NCBI RefSeq assembly: GCF_001644015.1
Contig: NZ_LUUI01000142.1
Span: forward strand, 1-64,000
Direction: 5' to 3'
Origin: Methylomonas lenta
GTDB taxonomy: Bacteria; Pseudomonadota; Gammaproteobacteria; Methylococcales; Methylomonadaceae
Length of the DNA stretch: 64,000 nt
The stretch's first letter is position 1. Each line of letters begins with the position of its first letter. Below the pieces are notes generated by a model. It saw only the letters and a list, made by a program, of their open reading frames with translations. It was not told where the DNA came from and ran no database searches. Shown here piece by piece: positions 35,491 through 46,600 of the stretch. The translations under genes were made by a program, and so were the position numbers.

Positions 35491-37434
35491 TTATTCCACC
35501 GTGGTTAGATGTTCAAACAAAATGCGCCGAACTTCTTCTATGGTTTCGGGCTGATCCTGACAGGAGTGGCCCCAACGAACCACCAGCTCAGAAACCGCTT
35601 CGTCAATGTGTGCGCTTTTATACGCCACTACACCATCATCACCGTCTTCTATGGGGCCCTCGCCTTCGACTGCGATAATCGAGTGCGCCGGAATATTGGC
35701 TGGAACGGGAATGGATGCCAAAATTTGCAGAGCGGGGTTGTTCGGGTTCATCGTGTCAACAGATGTCATAGGTCTGCTCAACATGGCAACAAATTTTTCA
35801 TCGCCCGATGCAGCGGCCATTTTTGCCAATTGGGCGGTAGTATTTACTAGCGTTAAAGGCAGAGTGACCAGTTTTGCAACTAGCCCTGTCACTATTTGGG
35901 ATGCGGCTAGCATGGCGCCGTGTTGCGGTGTCGAAATAAACACTACGCGCTTGACGAAAGGCAACGGCGTGTAGAACGCAGCTTGCTCAATGAGTTTACG
36001 GGCTTCCGGGCTAAGCTGCATTTGCTCGAAGGGTTTGTCACTGATGTGATCCCAAAATTTCGTCCCACTGTCAATGGCAGTGAGCTTGGTTAACAAGCCA
36101 CCTTGACTGTGGCCTATGACAACCATTTGCTGTAGTGCCGGGTCTTTGCCTTCGGGGTCGAGTTCATGCATGGTATTCGTCAGAGCCTCGCGCAGCCGGC
36201 CTGCAGAATAGCCAACGGGTCTGCCGCTGTCGTAAATAAATAACCAGACTTGAAAGCGTTCGCTGATTTTTGGATCGCCATTCAGTTCGTTGACTAATTC
36301 GGCCCAGCGTGCAGGGCTTGATGCAGTACCATGCACTAATACCAGTGGAATTTTCCCAACTTGGTAGGGGTGCATAAAAAAAATACCATCCTGCGCCCGA
36401 TCTTTTGGAATTAGACCACTGGTGAGAACCGATCCACGAAAGAAACCGGCAATTTCCATTGCATAAAGCGGGCTATCATTCAGTTGATAGGCAAGCGCGG
36501 CAGTCGTGTCGGATTCGATAGGCTGCTTTTTACCATTAATCGACACTGTTGAGGCCTGATCTTCTGCGTAAACTTCTATACGTCCGTTCATATTGCCATT
36601 TTGCAGACTGGCACGTGCATTATCAAAATTCAACAGTGCGGTGACGGGGACTTTTGTGTACGGTCCGAGGCGATCAGCCCCCAGCTTTTTTTCGGAGGAA
36701 TGTGTTTTTGCCAGGCTGGCCGCCAATGGCGCACCGATGCCGGGTTTAAGGTAACGATTTCTCAGGCCTTCAACTTCCAGAGAATTTGTTGAAATAAAAC
36801 GGTCCAGCGGGTATCCACCCCACGACATGCCGGATTCATCCAGGCTCACCTCTAATGTGCCAAATGGCAGTTCATAATGACCAGCCTGCAGACGGACTTC
36901 GTTTTCTTCTGCGTCATCATCGTCTACCGCCAACCCCAGCGCTATGGCTTGATTGTATAGTGCATAGCTAAGCCGATACCTTGGGTCCGAGGGCAAAATT
37001 TGCATACTCTTGCCCTCTTCTGGATAGAGTAGTGCCCAGGCATAAACGGCTGATGCCAAATAATAGGCGCGCTCCTCAGTACGCTCTGCATGCAGAAACG
37101 ACAATTCGGCCAGTGCAAACAGGCTGTCCTCATCATCAGGTTTTAAGTTTGCATGTAATTCAGCCAGTACCACATCAGGTTCAGCCTCAAATCGATCCAG
37201 CATGCCTTGGCGTCTAAGTAGCATTTTTGAGGCTTCTGATGGCTTGCTTACCGAAAGCGCACTTTCTGATCGCAGGCTATAAGCAGTCTGGATGTCGACA
37301 TGCTTTACGCTGATGGGGTTCGAACAACCTGTGGCAATCAACGCGAAGCCACCAATCAGCAGTACCTGAGTAAGGCTAGGCATCAGGAGGTGCTTTTTTA
37401 GCGGAAGGTGTTTAAAAGTCATAAAAAAATACAT
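35491..37434 (-). CDS. Lipoprotein alpha/beta hydrolase
   Basis: A 647-aa protein. Lipoprotein signal LTQVLLIGGFALIATGC with Cys near residue 37 (or 33 from the ATG at 37422), a helical N-terminal part of about 300 residues, then an alpha/beta hydrolase: oxyanion-side VLVHGTASSP, nucleophile elbow GHSQGG near residue 450, a possible acid/His region late in the protein. Closest generic match is a lipase/esterase or acyltransferase fold; substrate unknown. First gene of the cluster, with 79 bp separating it from the DUF3422 gene stop upstream. Confidence 0.82.
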   Translation of the reverse strand: MYFFMTFKHLPLKKHLLMPSLTQVLLIGGFALIATGCSNPISVKHVDIQTAYSLRSESALSVSKPSEASKMLLRRQGMLDRFEAEPDVVLAELHANLKPDDEDSLFALAELSFLHAERTEERAYYLASAVYAWALLYPEEGKSMQILPSDPRYRLSYALYNQAIALGLAVDDDDAEENEVRLQAGHYELPFGTLEVSLDESGMSWGGYPLDRFISTNSLEVEGLRNRYLKPGIGAPLAASLAKTHSSEKKLGADRLGPYTKVPVTALLNFDNARASLQNGNMNGRIEVYAEDQASTVSINGKKQPIESDTTAALAYQLNDSPLYAMEIAGFFRGSVLTSGLIPKDRAQDGIFFMHPYQVGKIPLVLVHGTASSPARWAELVNELNGDPKISERFQVWLFIYDSGRPVGYSAGRLREALTNTMHELDPEGKDPALQQMVVIGHSQGGLLTKLTAIDSGTKFWDHISDKPFEQMQLSPEARKLIEQAAFYTPLPFVKRVVFISTPQHGAMLAASQIVTGLVAKLVTLPLTLVNTTAQLAKMAAASGDEKFVAMLSRPMTSVDTMNPNNPALQILASIPVPANIPAHSIIAVEGEGPIEDGDDGVVAYKSAHIDEAVSELVVRWGHSCQDQPETIEEVRRILFEHLTTVE

Positions 37435-37513
37435 ATTTTGGTTTGTGTCTATTTAATACTTGAGGTTTATTTTGCGTAAAGGGCGAACGTGATGCAAGTT
37501 GATGGCCGACAAT

Positions 37514-38833
37514 TTATTCGGTGGTATTCGCAATGATTTTATGAATACGTTTGCTGCTGATGCCGATGATGATCAAAATAAAAGGTATCGACACGCCTTC
37601 AATCAGCTCTGCATTGACATGCCAACCCAGTGTATGCAAGGCTTCGGCAATTTTTCCGATAAGGCTGGCGGCATAATAGGTAATGGCGACCATGGAAATG
37701 CCTTCAACCATTTGCTGCATGCGTAACTGCATTTTTGCCCGCAAAGCCATAGACGCTAACAAGCCTTGATTTTGTCGTTCGATAATAATATCGACTTTGG
37801 TGCGTAATAACTGGCTGGCATTGCTGACACGTTCGGAAATCAACGTGAAGCGATGAGAGATAGAGTTGCAGGTATGCATAGCCGGTTCTAACCGCCGCTT
37901 CATAAACTCACCCAAGGTTTGTATGCCCTGAATCCGCACTTCACGTAAGTCCTCCAGGCGCTGTCCAACCAGTTGATAATAAGCGCTGGCGGCGACAAAG
38001 CGAAAATGATGGGTGGAAATATGGTTTTCGACTTCCGCTGCCAATGCGGTTAATTCATCCAGTAATAAGGCGTCATCATTGTCCGGCTGAGTCATGGAGT
38101 TGGTGATGGTATACAACTGCCTATCGGCCTTCTTCAGTTCCGGATACAGTTTGCGGGCAATAGGGAAGGCCAGCAGAGCCATGACTCGATAGACTTCAAT
38201 ATCAAACAATCGTTGTAACAAGCGTCCGGCTTGGGCGGTTCTTAAATCATGATTGACCACCAGAAAACGGCTGAAGCCATCCACATGAATCCGAAAATCG
38301 GTAAACACGCAGGCTGCGCCACCGGTCACTTTAGAGCCGACTATCGGATTACCCGCGAAATATGCGGATAAAGGCGATAAGTCCATTTCATCCTGAAACT
38401 TAACATCGACTGCCGGGACTATGCTGGCGTGGGCGGCCACGATTACTTTGCCACCTATCTGCGACAACCAGTCAACCGGTACTTTTTTTAAAGCAGTATC
38501 TTTAAAGGGCTCAATGATGGTGTCGTAAGCATAAAAGGTATAGCTGCTAAATTCGCCGTGTTGCTCCCAGCTCATTTGAAATGCATCAAAGTTGGCACTA
38601 AAGTGATCGGCATCAATATCGGGCGGGGCAGCGCCGAAACGTTCGCAGAGTGCTATCAGATGTTTACGCTCCTGCATTTTTTCATCACTGGATAGCGACA
38701 AGGCCAGATAACTAGCTCTAACCGGCAAACTCAGAATAGACGAAGCCCTGGCATGCACTTCGTTATGCAGCACAAACCGTTGCGGATGATTTTGAGGGAT
38801 TTGATATAAGGTAGTCACGGAGATTCTGGTCAA
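37514..38833 (-). CDS. DUF3422 family membrane-associated protein
   Basis: A 439-aa protein with the family start HPQRFVLHNEVHARAS and a central helical region (VENHISTHHFRFVAASAYYQLVGQRLEDLRE). The C-terminal part has coiled-coil-like sequence and two membrane helices (SMVAITYYAASLIGKIAEAL and GVSIPFILIIIGISS). The biochemical role of DUF3422 is not known. It is separated by 98 bp from xth and 79 bp from the hydrolase gene. Confidence 0.88.
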   Translation of the reverse strand: MTRISVTTLYQIPQNHPQRFVLHNEVHARASSILSLPVRASYLALSLSSDEKMQERKHLIALCERFGAAPPDIDADHFSANFDAFQMSWEQHGEFSSYTFYAYDTIIEPFKDTALKKVPVDWLSQIGGKVIVAAHASIVPAVDVKFQDEMDLSPLSAYFAGNPIVGSKVTGGAACVFTDFRIHVDGFSRFLVVNHDLRTAQAGRLLQRLFDIEVYRVMALLAFPIARKLYPELKKADRQLYTITNSMTQPDNDDALLLDELTALAAEVENHISTHHFRFVAASAYYQLVGQRLEDLREVRIQGIQTLGEFMKRRLEPAMHTCNSISHRFTLISERVSNASQLLRTKVDIIIERQNQGLLASMALRAKMQLRMQQMVEGISMVAITYYAASLIGKIAEALHTLGWHVNAELIEGVSIPFILIIIGISSKRIHKIIANTTE

Positions 38834-38931
38834 TATTGGGGGTTATTATTTTCCTGGGCGATCCATTTCACCCCTACACAAAGCTCGCATGTTTTTCGCA
38901 AGCTATCGACTGTGATCTGGCTTTTCATAAA

Positions 38932-39705
38932 TCAGTCAGCATAGTCGATAATCAAAGGTGCATGATCGCTGAAACGTTGGTCTTTATAAATGCAACTGGA
39001 AATCGCGGTTGAAGCCAGTGCGGCCGTGGCAATTTGATAATCGATACGCCAACCCACATTGTTTGCCCAAGCTTGACCGCGATTACTCCACCAAGTGTAA
39101 CAGGCATCGGTCGCATCCGGCTGCAGACGGCGATACACATCCACCCAGCCTTGTTCGCTTAACATTTGCCCAAACCAGGCGCGTTCTTCAGGTAGAAAGC
39201 CGGAATTTTTCTGATTACCGCGCCAGTTTTTTAAGTCAGTTTGTTGATGGGCAATGTTCCAGTCACCGCAAATAAGCACCTCGCGGCCGCTGGCTTGTAA
39301 ATTCGCCAAATGCACATAAAACCGATCCATCACACTAAATTTGATGGCTTGCCGCTCCGGACCGCTGGAGCCGGACGGCAGATATAAAGAAATCACCGAT
39401 AAATTGCCAAACTGCGCTTCCAGATAGCGGCCTTCGGCGTCAATATCGGCATAGCCCAAACCTTCGATGACCTTATCTGCTGGACGTTTACTGTAAATCC
39501 CGACACCGCTGTAGCCTTTTTTCTCAGCATAATGGAAATAACCAAAATAGCCAGCGGGTTGCAGCATTTGTGGGGTCATATTGGCGGCTTGTGCTTTCAG
39601 TTCCTGCATGCAAACGAGGTCTGCATTTTGTTTGTCCAGCCAGTCATAAAACCCTTTGCTGGCGGCGGAACGGATGCCGTTGAGATTGATGGAAATAATG
39701 CGCAT
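38932..39705 (-). CDS. xth: Exodeoxyribonuclease III-type AP endonuclease
   Basis: A 257-aa enzyme of the EEP fold. Metal-binding Asn and Glu lie at INLNGIRSA and MQELKAQ; further catalytic blocks are LYLPSGSSGPER, CGDWNIAHQQTDLKN, RIDYQIATAAL and SDHAPLIIDY (Asp-His pair). It nicks DNA at abasic sites in base excision repair. A single gene, with modest gaps on both sides. Confidence 0.95.
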   Translation of the reverse strand: MRIISINLNGIRSAASKGFYDWLDKQNADLVCMQELKAQAANMTPQMLQPAGYFGYFHYAEKKGYSGVGIYSKRPADKVIEGLGYADIDAEGRYLEAQFGNLSVISLYLPSGSSGPERQAIKFSVMDRFYVHLANLQASGREVLICGDWNIAHQQTDLKNWRGNQKNSGFLPEERAWFGQMLSEQGWVDVYRRLQPDATDACYTWWSNRGQAWANNVGWRIDYQIATAALASTAISSCIYKDQRFSDHAPLIIDYAD

Positions 39706-39742
39706 AGAGAAGAGGAATTAGAGACTTAAAAATCAAAAGGTA

Positions 39743-40686
<944 letters not shown>

Positions 40687-40758
40687 GGTTTACACCCCTT
40701 TGAATCACGACAAGTCGTTATAATAGCATTCCGATTTTAATAGACCGCGTGTAAAGCT

Positions 40759-42189
40759 ATGCAATTACCCAATTATTCTGCAGCCCGCGTTTTGGTGGTC
40801 GGCGATCTAATGCTGGATCGCTACTGGCACGGCCCTACCTCACGCATCTCACCGGAAGCTCCTGTGCCGGTGGTACATGTCAAGCAAGACGAGCAACGCG
40901 CCGGCGGTGCTGGCAACGTAGCCTTGAATATCGCCGCGTTGGGGGCAAAAGCCTCTCTGCTAGGCTATACCGGCGAAGATGAAGCCGCCGTAGCATTGGA
41001 GACTTTGCTGAAAAAAGCCGGGGTTTTGTGTCTGTTTCAAGGCATACCGCATCATCCGACTATCACCAAGCTACGTGTGATGAGCAGGCATCAGCAATTG
41101 ATTCGGTTGGATTTCGAAGACGGTTTTCATGATATGGACTGCGATATGCTGTTACATCAATATCATGCCGAGATGATGCAATCACAAGTAGTGGTATTGT
41201 CTGATTATGGTAAAGGTACCTTAAGCGATGTACAGCCATTCATCCGTCTAGCTAAGCAATTGAAAAAGCCGGTACTGGTTGATCCCAAAGGCAGTGATTT
41301 TTCGATTTACAAACAAGCGACCTTGATCACGCCTAACTTAAGCGAGTTTGAGTCTGTAGTAGGTGTTTGCCGTGATGAACAACAAATTGTCGAACGGGGT
41401 TACAACTTGCTGACTGAGTTGGAATTAAGTGCCTTGTTGGTGACGCGTGGTGAACAGGGCATGTCTTTACTGAGCAAAGACGCTGAACCCTTACACTTAC
41501 CCACCCATGCACGCGAAGTATTTGATGTAACAGGGGCTGGCGATACGGTCATTTCGGTACTGGCGGCCAGTTTAGCGGCAAAAAAATCCTTAGCCGAAGC
41601 CACCCAACTGGCTAACATCGGTGCCGGCATCGTGGTCGGTAAAATGGGCACCGCCACGGTAAATACCGAAGAGCTCGCCACAGCCTTGCACGGCCCACGC
41701 GCCCATCATAAAGGCGTCGGAACCTTAGATGTAGTTTTAAATGAACGCGCTGCTGCTAAACAAAACGGTGAAAAAGTCGTTGCCACCAACGGCTGTTTCG
41801 ACATTCTGCATCCCGGCCACGTTCGATATCTAAAGCAAGCCAAAACTCTGGGAGATCGCTTGGTGGTGTTGGTTAACAGCGATGCTTCCGTGCAACGTTT
41901 AAAAGGCCCGGAAAGGCCGGTTAATCCATTGGATCATCGGATGGAAATGTTGGCGGCCCTGGAATGCGTGGATTGGGTGGTGCCGTTTGAAGAGGACACC
42001 CCCCAACAGGTAATCGATCAACTGCTGCCGGATATTTTAGTTAAAGGCGGTGACTATACCGACATCACCAGTATCGCCGGCCATGAAAGTGTGTTGGCGA
42101 ATGGTGGCGAGGTGAAGATTTTGTCGTTTATCGAAGGACATTCTACGACATCGATTATTCAGACCATTAAAGATAAAACCGGAAATTGA
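40759..42189 (+). CDS. hldE: Bifunctional heptose kinase/ADP-heptose synthase
   Basis: A 476-aa two-domain enzyme. N-terminal PfkB kinase (residues 1-315; [41 protein letters not shown] with the catalytic Asp) phosphorylates heptose-7-phosphate; C-terminal nucleotidyltransferase (from about 345; [16 protein letters not shown]) makes ADP-heptose for lipopolysaccharide inner core. Both active sites are complete. It stands alone, divergent from arsC. Confidence 0.97.
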   Translation: MQLPNYSAARVLVVGDLMLDRYWHGPTSRISPEAPVPVVHVKQDEQRAGGAGNVALNIAALGAKASLLGYTGEDEAAVALETLLKKAGVLCLFQGIPHHPTITKLRVMSRHQQLIRLDFEDGFHDMDCDMLLHQYHAEMMQSQVVVLSDYGKGTLSDVQPFIRLAKQLKKPVLVDPKGSDFSIYKQATLITPNLSEFESVVGVCRDEQQIVERGYNLLTELELSALLVTRGEQGMSLLSKDAEPLHLPTHAREVFDVTGAGDTVISVLAASLAAKKSLAEATQLANIGAGIVVGKMGTATVNTEELATALHGPRAHHKGVGTLDVVLNERAAAKQNGEKVVATNGCFDILHPGHVRYLKQAKTLGDRLVVLVNSDASVQRLKGPERPVNPLDHRMEMLAALECVDWVVPFEEDTPQQVIDQLLPDILVKGGDYTDITSIAGHESVLANGGEVKILSFIEGHSTTSIIQTIKDKTGN

Positions 42190-42202
42190 CCTTATAGTGA
42201 GG

Positions 42203-42676
42203 TTATTTATTCCAGTTACTATAAGGGTTTTTGCTTAAATTGTTGTTGTAGTAACGTAAATCTTGCGTGACTTCAGCCCCAACCCAATCCGGCATCGCAA
42301 AAAGTTCGCCGATTTCTGACAACTCGACTTCGGCGACAATCAATCCTGCGTTGTCGCCCATGAATTCATCGATCTCCCAAAGGTGATTTTCATGATGTAC
42401 GAAATGACGCATTTTATCGATCAACGGCTTATGGCACAGATCATCGAGAATGTTGTTGGCATCGGCCAGTGGAATCTCGTATTCAAATTCTTGTCGGTAA
42501 GTACCGATAGTGGCGCTTTTAATGTTGAGCCAGGCTTGGCTGTCTGAAATTCGCACCCGAATTGAGCTGAGCGGACTGCTGCTGAGATAGCCCTGTTTGT
42601 AATGTACTGAATGATCGATTTCATTGCGCCAGCTTTCGTTGGCCAGTAAGAATTTATGTTCAATTTCCAAAGCCAT
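42203..42676 (-). CDS. CYTH-domain phosphatase/cyclase-like protein
   Basis: A 157-aa CYTH protein. The E-x-E-x-K signature is at the start (MALEIEHKFLL), with HKPLIDKMRH, HLWEIDEFMG and LIVAEVELSE as further tunnel residues. Family members hydrolyse triphosphates (inorganic or organic) with divalent metal. Divergent from sodB over a 121-bp promoter region. Confidence 0.9.
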   Translation of the reverse strand: MALEIEHKFLLANESWRNEIDHSVHYKQGYLSSSPLSSIRVRISDSQAWLNIKSATIGTYRQEFEYEIPLADANNILDDLCHKPLIDKMRHFVHHENHLWEIDEFMGDNAGLIVAEVELSEIGELFAMPDWVGAEVTQDLRYYNNNLSKNPYSNWNK

Positions 42677-42797
42677 GCAATTTTCTCCATTTCGGTAGTG
42701 ATTTGTGATAATTCTTTATTATAATACTGGGTAATTGGTGTTAAGGTCTTAACCCAAAGCACTAACTATTGCTGTTCATTCACTCTGGAGAATAAAG

Positions 42798-43379
42798 ATG
42801 ACTTTCGAATTACCTGCATTACCGTACGCAAATGACGCACTTGCACCGCATATCTCTGCCGAAACCATCGAGTATCACTATGGTAAACATCACCAAACCT
42901 ATGTCACCAACCTGAATAATCTGGTTCCTGGTACTGAGTTTGAAGGCTTGTCTTTAGAAGAAATCGTGAAAAAATCCTCCGGTGGTATTTTCAATAATGC
43001 TGCACAAGTTTGGAATCATACCTTCTATTGGAATAGCTTGTCTCCAAACGGCGGCGGCGCGCCAATCGGTGATTTAGCCAACGCAATTGATAGAACTTTT
43101 GGTTCTTTTGAAGAGTTTAAAGAAGCTTTCGCCAAATGCGCAGTAACTACATTTGGCTCAGGCTGGGCATGGTTGGTTAAAAATGCCAACGGCAGTCTGG
43201 AACTGGTCAGCACCAGCAACGCCGGTTGCCCATTGACTGCCGGCCAAACGCCCGTTTTGACTTGCGACGTATGGGAACATGCTTATTACATCGATTACCG
43301 TAATGCACGTCCTAAATATCTAGAAGCTTTTTGGGCTTTAGTTAATTGGGAATTTGCCAACGCCAATTACCAAGCTTAA
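42798..43379 (+). CDS. sodB: Superoxide dismutase, iron type
   Basis: A 193-aa Fe/Mn SOD of the SodB type. Metal ligands His ([10 protein letters not shown]), His (NHTFYWNSL), Asp and His ([11 protein letters not shown]); SODB signature GSGWAWLV and [13 protein letters not shown]. It destroys superoxide in the cytosol. TATAAT-like sequence (TTATAATAC near 42718) is the likely -10. An intrinsic terminator follows. Confidence 0.97.
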   Translation: MTFELPALPYANDALAPHISAETIEYHYGKHHQTYVTNLNNLVPGTEFEGLSLEEIVKKSSGGIFNNAAQVWNHTFYWNSLSPNGGGAPIGDLANAIDRTFGSFEEFKEAFAKCAVTTFGSGWAWLVKNANGSLELVSTSNAGCPLTAGQTPVLTCDVWEHAYYIDYRNARPKYLEAFWALVNWEFANANYQA

Positions 43380-43397
43380 TTAGCTAAACGCTAAACT

Positions 43398-43436
43398 AAA
43401 AAGGCCAGCCTGATTTAATTGGACTGGCCTTTTTTA
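43398..43436 (+). terminator. Intrinsic terminator of sodB
   Basis: AAAAAGGCCAG (43398-43408) pairs with CTGGCCTTTTTT (43424-43435) across a 15-nt loop, ending in six T. It lies 19 bp past the sodB stop. Confidence 0.93.
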
Positions 43437-43644
43437 TGTGTGTTATGCAGGCCAAGGCCTGAAATCGTTGGTGATGATTAGGTGTTGTGTCAGGCCGGAA
43501 GAAGTCATTGAACCCGTCTTGTTAGGGGCTTAGTCAATTGAAAGCTGTATTACTTGTCGCCTCAACAGGCTCGAGCCATCAAGGCTGTTAACCGCAGTAA
43601 ATCGTAAAAAATTAGATGTTTGGGCATGGTTCTCGCCGGAACGG

Positions 43645-45531
43645 CTAAAGCTCTACCCTTATGCCTAGCTCGATAACACGATCAACTGGAATCTTGAAAA
43701 AAGCGATTGGGCTGGCGCAATTGTGGGTTAAAAATTTGAACAACGAGCGCTGCCAGGTTGGCATTGGGTTTTTACGCCGGAAGGATAATCGTTCGCTACC
43801 GATAAAAAAAGTGACGGATTTTTGATCGACCTCTAAGCCTTCGTGACAGCATAATTGCAATGCTCTGCGTACATCCTGTTCTTCCTGGAAACCAAAATAC
43901 AATTTGACCCGGAAAAAATTGCCGCTTTCGCCAAAAGCGCGCACTTTCACCCGATGGGCTTCATCTACATAAGGCTCTTCCTTGGTAACGATAGTCAGCA
44001 CGACAATTTTTGAATGTAAGACATGATTGTGTTCAAGGTTGTGTAATAAAACCTGTGGCACACCGTGCAGGCTGCGAGCCATGTAGATGGCTGTGCCTGG
44101 CACGGTTACCAGGGGTCGATCTTTGAGCTGTTCCTGTAATTCCTCAAATAACACTCGGCGATCTTCCAGATACTTTGCCAGCATTTCCTTACCCTTGACC
44201 CAGGTGCTCATGATGGCAAACAACACACCTGCAGCCACTAGAGGCAACCAGCCACCGGTCGGAATTTTAAGGCTGTTAGAGAACAGGAATATCAGATCAA
44301 TAAACAAAAAAACCGACAAAAAACTGGTACTGGTGATCGTATTCCAGCGCCATAATGCTTTGATCACGATAAATGCCAAGATGGTGTCAACTATCATGGT
44401 GCCGGTTACAGCAATGCCATAGGCGGAAGCCAGCGCAGAGGATGTTTTGAAGCTCAAAACCACAATCAATACCGATGCCATTAATAACCAGTTGATAGTG
44501 GGGATATATATCTGCCCCATTTCATCATTCGAAGTGTGGCGCAGATTCATGCGCGGGCAATAGTTGAGTTGTATGGCTTGGCGGGTTACCGTGAATGCGC
44601 CGGAGATAACCGCCTGCGAGGTAATGGCGGTGGCTAAGGTTGCCAGAATCAATAAAGGGTACATGGCCCATGAAGGCGCCATTAGGTAAAAAGGATTGGC
44701 TAGTGCAGCAGGGTTATCGATCAACAGTGCGCCCTGGCCGAAGTAATTCAGTAACAAAGCCGGAAATACAAAACTAAACCATGCCAGTCGAATTGGCTTA
44801 AGCCCGAATTGGCCCATATCGGCATACAGTGTCTCTGCGCCGGCGATCACCAACACCACTGCGCCCATAATCACAAAGCCTTTCCAGCCCAGTTCGATCA
44901 GTATGTTTGCCGCATAATAAGGGTTGACTGCCAGCAGCACATCCGGATTGTGGGCAATATTAATCAAACCCAATAGGCCCAAAGTAGCAAACCAAGTCAC
45001 CATGATAGGTGGGAAAAATCGGCTAATTTGTTTGCTGCCTTTGGTTTGTAAAATAAATATGGCGCTGAGGATGGCTATGGTCAGTGGAATGACAAAATTA
45101 TCAAGGCGAGGCGAGATGACTTTGATGCCTTCAATAGCGCTTAGTACTGAAATAGCCGGGGTAATGATGCTGTCACCATAAAATAATGCAGCACCTAATA
45201 TTCCCAATGTGACGATCAATCGCTTGCGTTCAATATGATCACTCGAACCTTGCAGAGCCAGAGCCATCAAGGCAATGATGCCGCCTTCGCCTTTGTTGTC
45301 CGCTCGCATAATGAAGATGGTGTATTTGGTGGTGACAACCAGAATCAATGACCAGAAAATTAGTGACAGCACGCCCAGTACATGAGCGGTATCTGTCGGC
45401 AAAAAGTCATGAAACACCTGTTTAATAGCATACAAAGGGCTGGTGCCTATGTCGGCGAAAACCACGCCAATTGCGCTCAAGGCTAGGGTGGTTAGGTGTT
45501 CTTTGGCTGGGACGGACTGTTGTGCGGACAT
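43645..45531 (-). CDS. kup: Kup-family low-affinity potassium uptake protein
   Basis: A 628-aa KUP/HAK/KT transporter. Twelve predicted membrane helices fill residues 15-460, with the motif GVVFADIGTSPLYAIKQVF near the start, MGQFGLKPIRLAWF and NYCPRMNLRHTS; the hydrophilic tail is conserved (GSERLSFRRKNPMP and IELGIRVEL end). It takes up K+ with H+. It complements the island's Kdp system: Kup in the core, Kdp accessory. The 265 bp downstream hold the sodB terminator and nothing else seen. Confidence 0.96.
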   Translation of the reverse strand: MSAQQSVPAKEHLTTLALSAIGVVFADIGTSPLYAIKQVFHDFLPTDTAHVLGVLSLIFWSLILVVTTKYTIFIMRADNKGEGGIIALMALALQGSSDHIERKRLIVTLGILGAALFYGDSIITPAISVLSAIEGIKVISPRLDNFVIPLTIAILSAIFILQTKGSKQISRFFPPIMVTWFATLGLLGLINIAHNPDVLLAVNPYYAANILIELGWKGFVIMGAVVLVIAGAETLYADMGQFGLKPIRLAWFSFVFPALLLNYFGQGALLIDNPAALANPFYLMAPSWAMYPLLILATLATAITSQAVISGAFTVTRQAIQLNYCPRMNLRHTSNDEMGQIYIPTINWLLMASVLIVVLSFKTSSALASAYGIAVTGTMIVDTILAFIVIKALWRWNTITSTSFLSVFLFIDLIFLFSNSLKIPTGGWLPLVAAGVLFAIMSTWVKGKEMLAKYLEDRRVLFEELQEQLKDRPLVTVPGTAIYMARSLHGVPQVLLHNLEHNHVLHSKIVVLTIVTKEEPYVDEAHRVKVRAFGESGNFFRVKLYFGFQEEQDVRRALQLCCHEGLEVDQKSVTFFIGSERLSFRRKNPMPTWQRSLFKFLTHNCASPIAFFKIPVDRVIELGIRVEL

Positions 45532-45736
45532 AGATTATCTGCAGGTGACGAGATGAGTGTCGTAATTATCCCACGAATTGTGATTTTTAACCCTCGGTAA
45601 AACAGCCTGCCGTTTAAGTTCGATTAAAAATTTGCAAACTGAAGCTTATTGGGTAGAGCGATTCATTCTGACGCTAACCCCCTTTATCCCTTACAATGGC
45701 AAGAATTTTTTGATCAGTTTTTCATGTAACTGTTTT

Positions 45737-46585
45737 ATGTTTTCATTCAAAAGCAACGAGGGTGCTTTGCAGAATAACACTTCAGCTTTTTTCAGCGAAT
45801 CGTCGACTAGTCCGGCAAATGTAGGACAGCGTCTGTTAGCGGCTTTTCTGGGCGAAGAGCGACCGCGTGATATGTTGATTTTGCTAGCCATGCTGGTTTT
45901 GCTGTTGCATGTCTGGTTGTTCACAGAGCTCATGCATCCGGAAGAGAACCTTGCCGAGGCCAAGCCTTTGGTGATGGAAGTCTCTATGGTTGTGATACCG
46001 GCTGCCAAACCGGCTTCGGCTCCTGCTGCACCCGTTAAACGTGTGGAGCCTCCAAAACCATTACCGCCTCCGCCGGCGGAAAAAAAGCCGCTGATAAAAA
46101 AGAGCACCAAGCCTAAGGCGGTTGATAAAAAGCCCGCGCCTGTGGTGCAGAAATCGCCGGATTTTGCACAGTTTGAACCTTTTGAGCCATTTAAGCCCTC
46201 TACACCGACTAAGCAAGATTCATCATCTAGCAGCTCAAATACAAATTCACCGTCTACAGCTTCGAGCGCAGCTTCCACAGCGAGTAGCAATAGTTCAAGT
46301 TTTACCGAAGCGAATTATCGAGCCAACTATGCTCATAATCCTAAGCCGGATTACCCGACCATTGCAAAAAGTCGCGGCTGGCAAGGTAAAGTCATGTTAA
46401 AGGTTAAGGTGTCTGCCCAGGGGCTCAGCGATGCTGTTACCGTCGAAACATCCAGTGGACACGAATTACTTGACGAATCCGCCATTGAGGCTGTTAAAAA
46501 ATGGCGATTCATACCCGCTAAACGGGGGGATACACCCGTAGCTAGTTCGGTCATCGTGCCGATTGTATTTACCTTGCGCAATTAA
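45737..46585 (+). CDS. tonB: TonB-family energy transducer
   Basis: A 282-aa protein (start chosen at ATG 45737; a longer reading from 45632 lacks support). One membrane helix (MLILLAMLVLLLHVWLFTEL), a Pro/Lys-rich linker (PPKPLPPPPAEKKPLIKK) and Ser-rich stretch, then the C-terminal TonB domain (NPKPDYPTIAKSRGWQGKV, SSGHELLDESAIEAVKKWRF). It carries proton-motive energy to outer-membrane receptors. It is followed by exbB after 15 nt and exbD. Confidence 0.92.
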   Translation: MFSFKSNEGALQNNTSAFFSESSTSPANVGQRLLAAFLGEERPRDMLILLAMLVLLLHVWLFTELMHPEENLAEAKPLVMEVSMVVIPAAKPASAPAAPVKRVEPPKPLPPPPAEKKPLIKKSTKPKAVDKKPAPVVQKSPDFAQFEPFEPFKPSTPTKQDSSSSSSNTNSPSTASSAASTASSNSSSFTEANYRANYAHNPKPDYPTIAKSRGWQGKVMLKVKVSAQGLSDAVTVETSSGHELLDESAIEAVKKWRFIPAKRGDTPVASSVIVPIVFTLRN

Positions 46586-46600
46586 ATTCAGGAGACTTTA

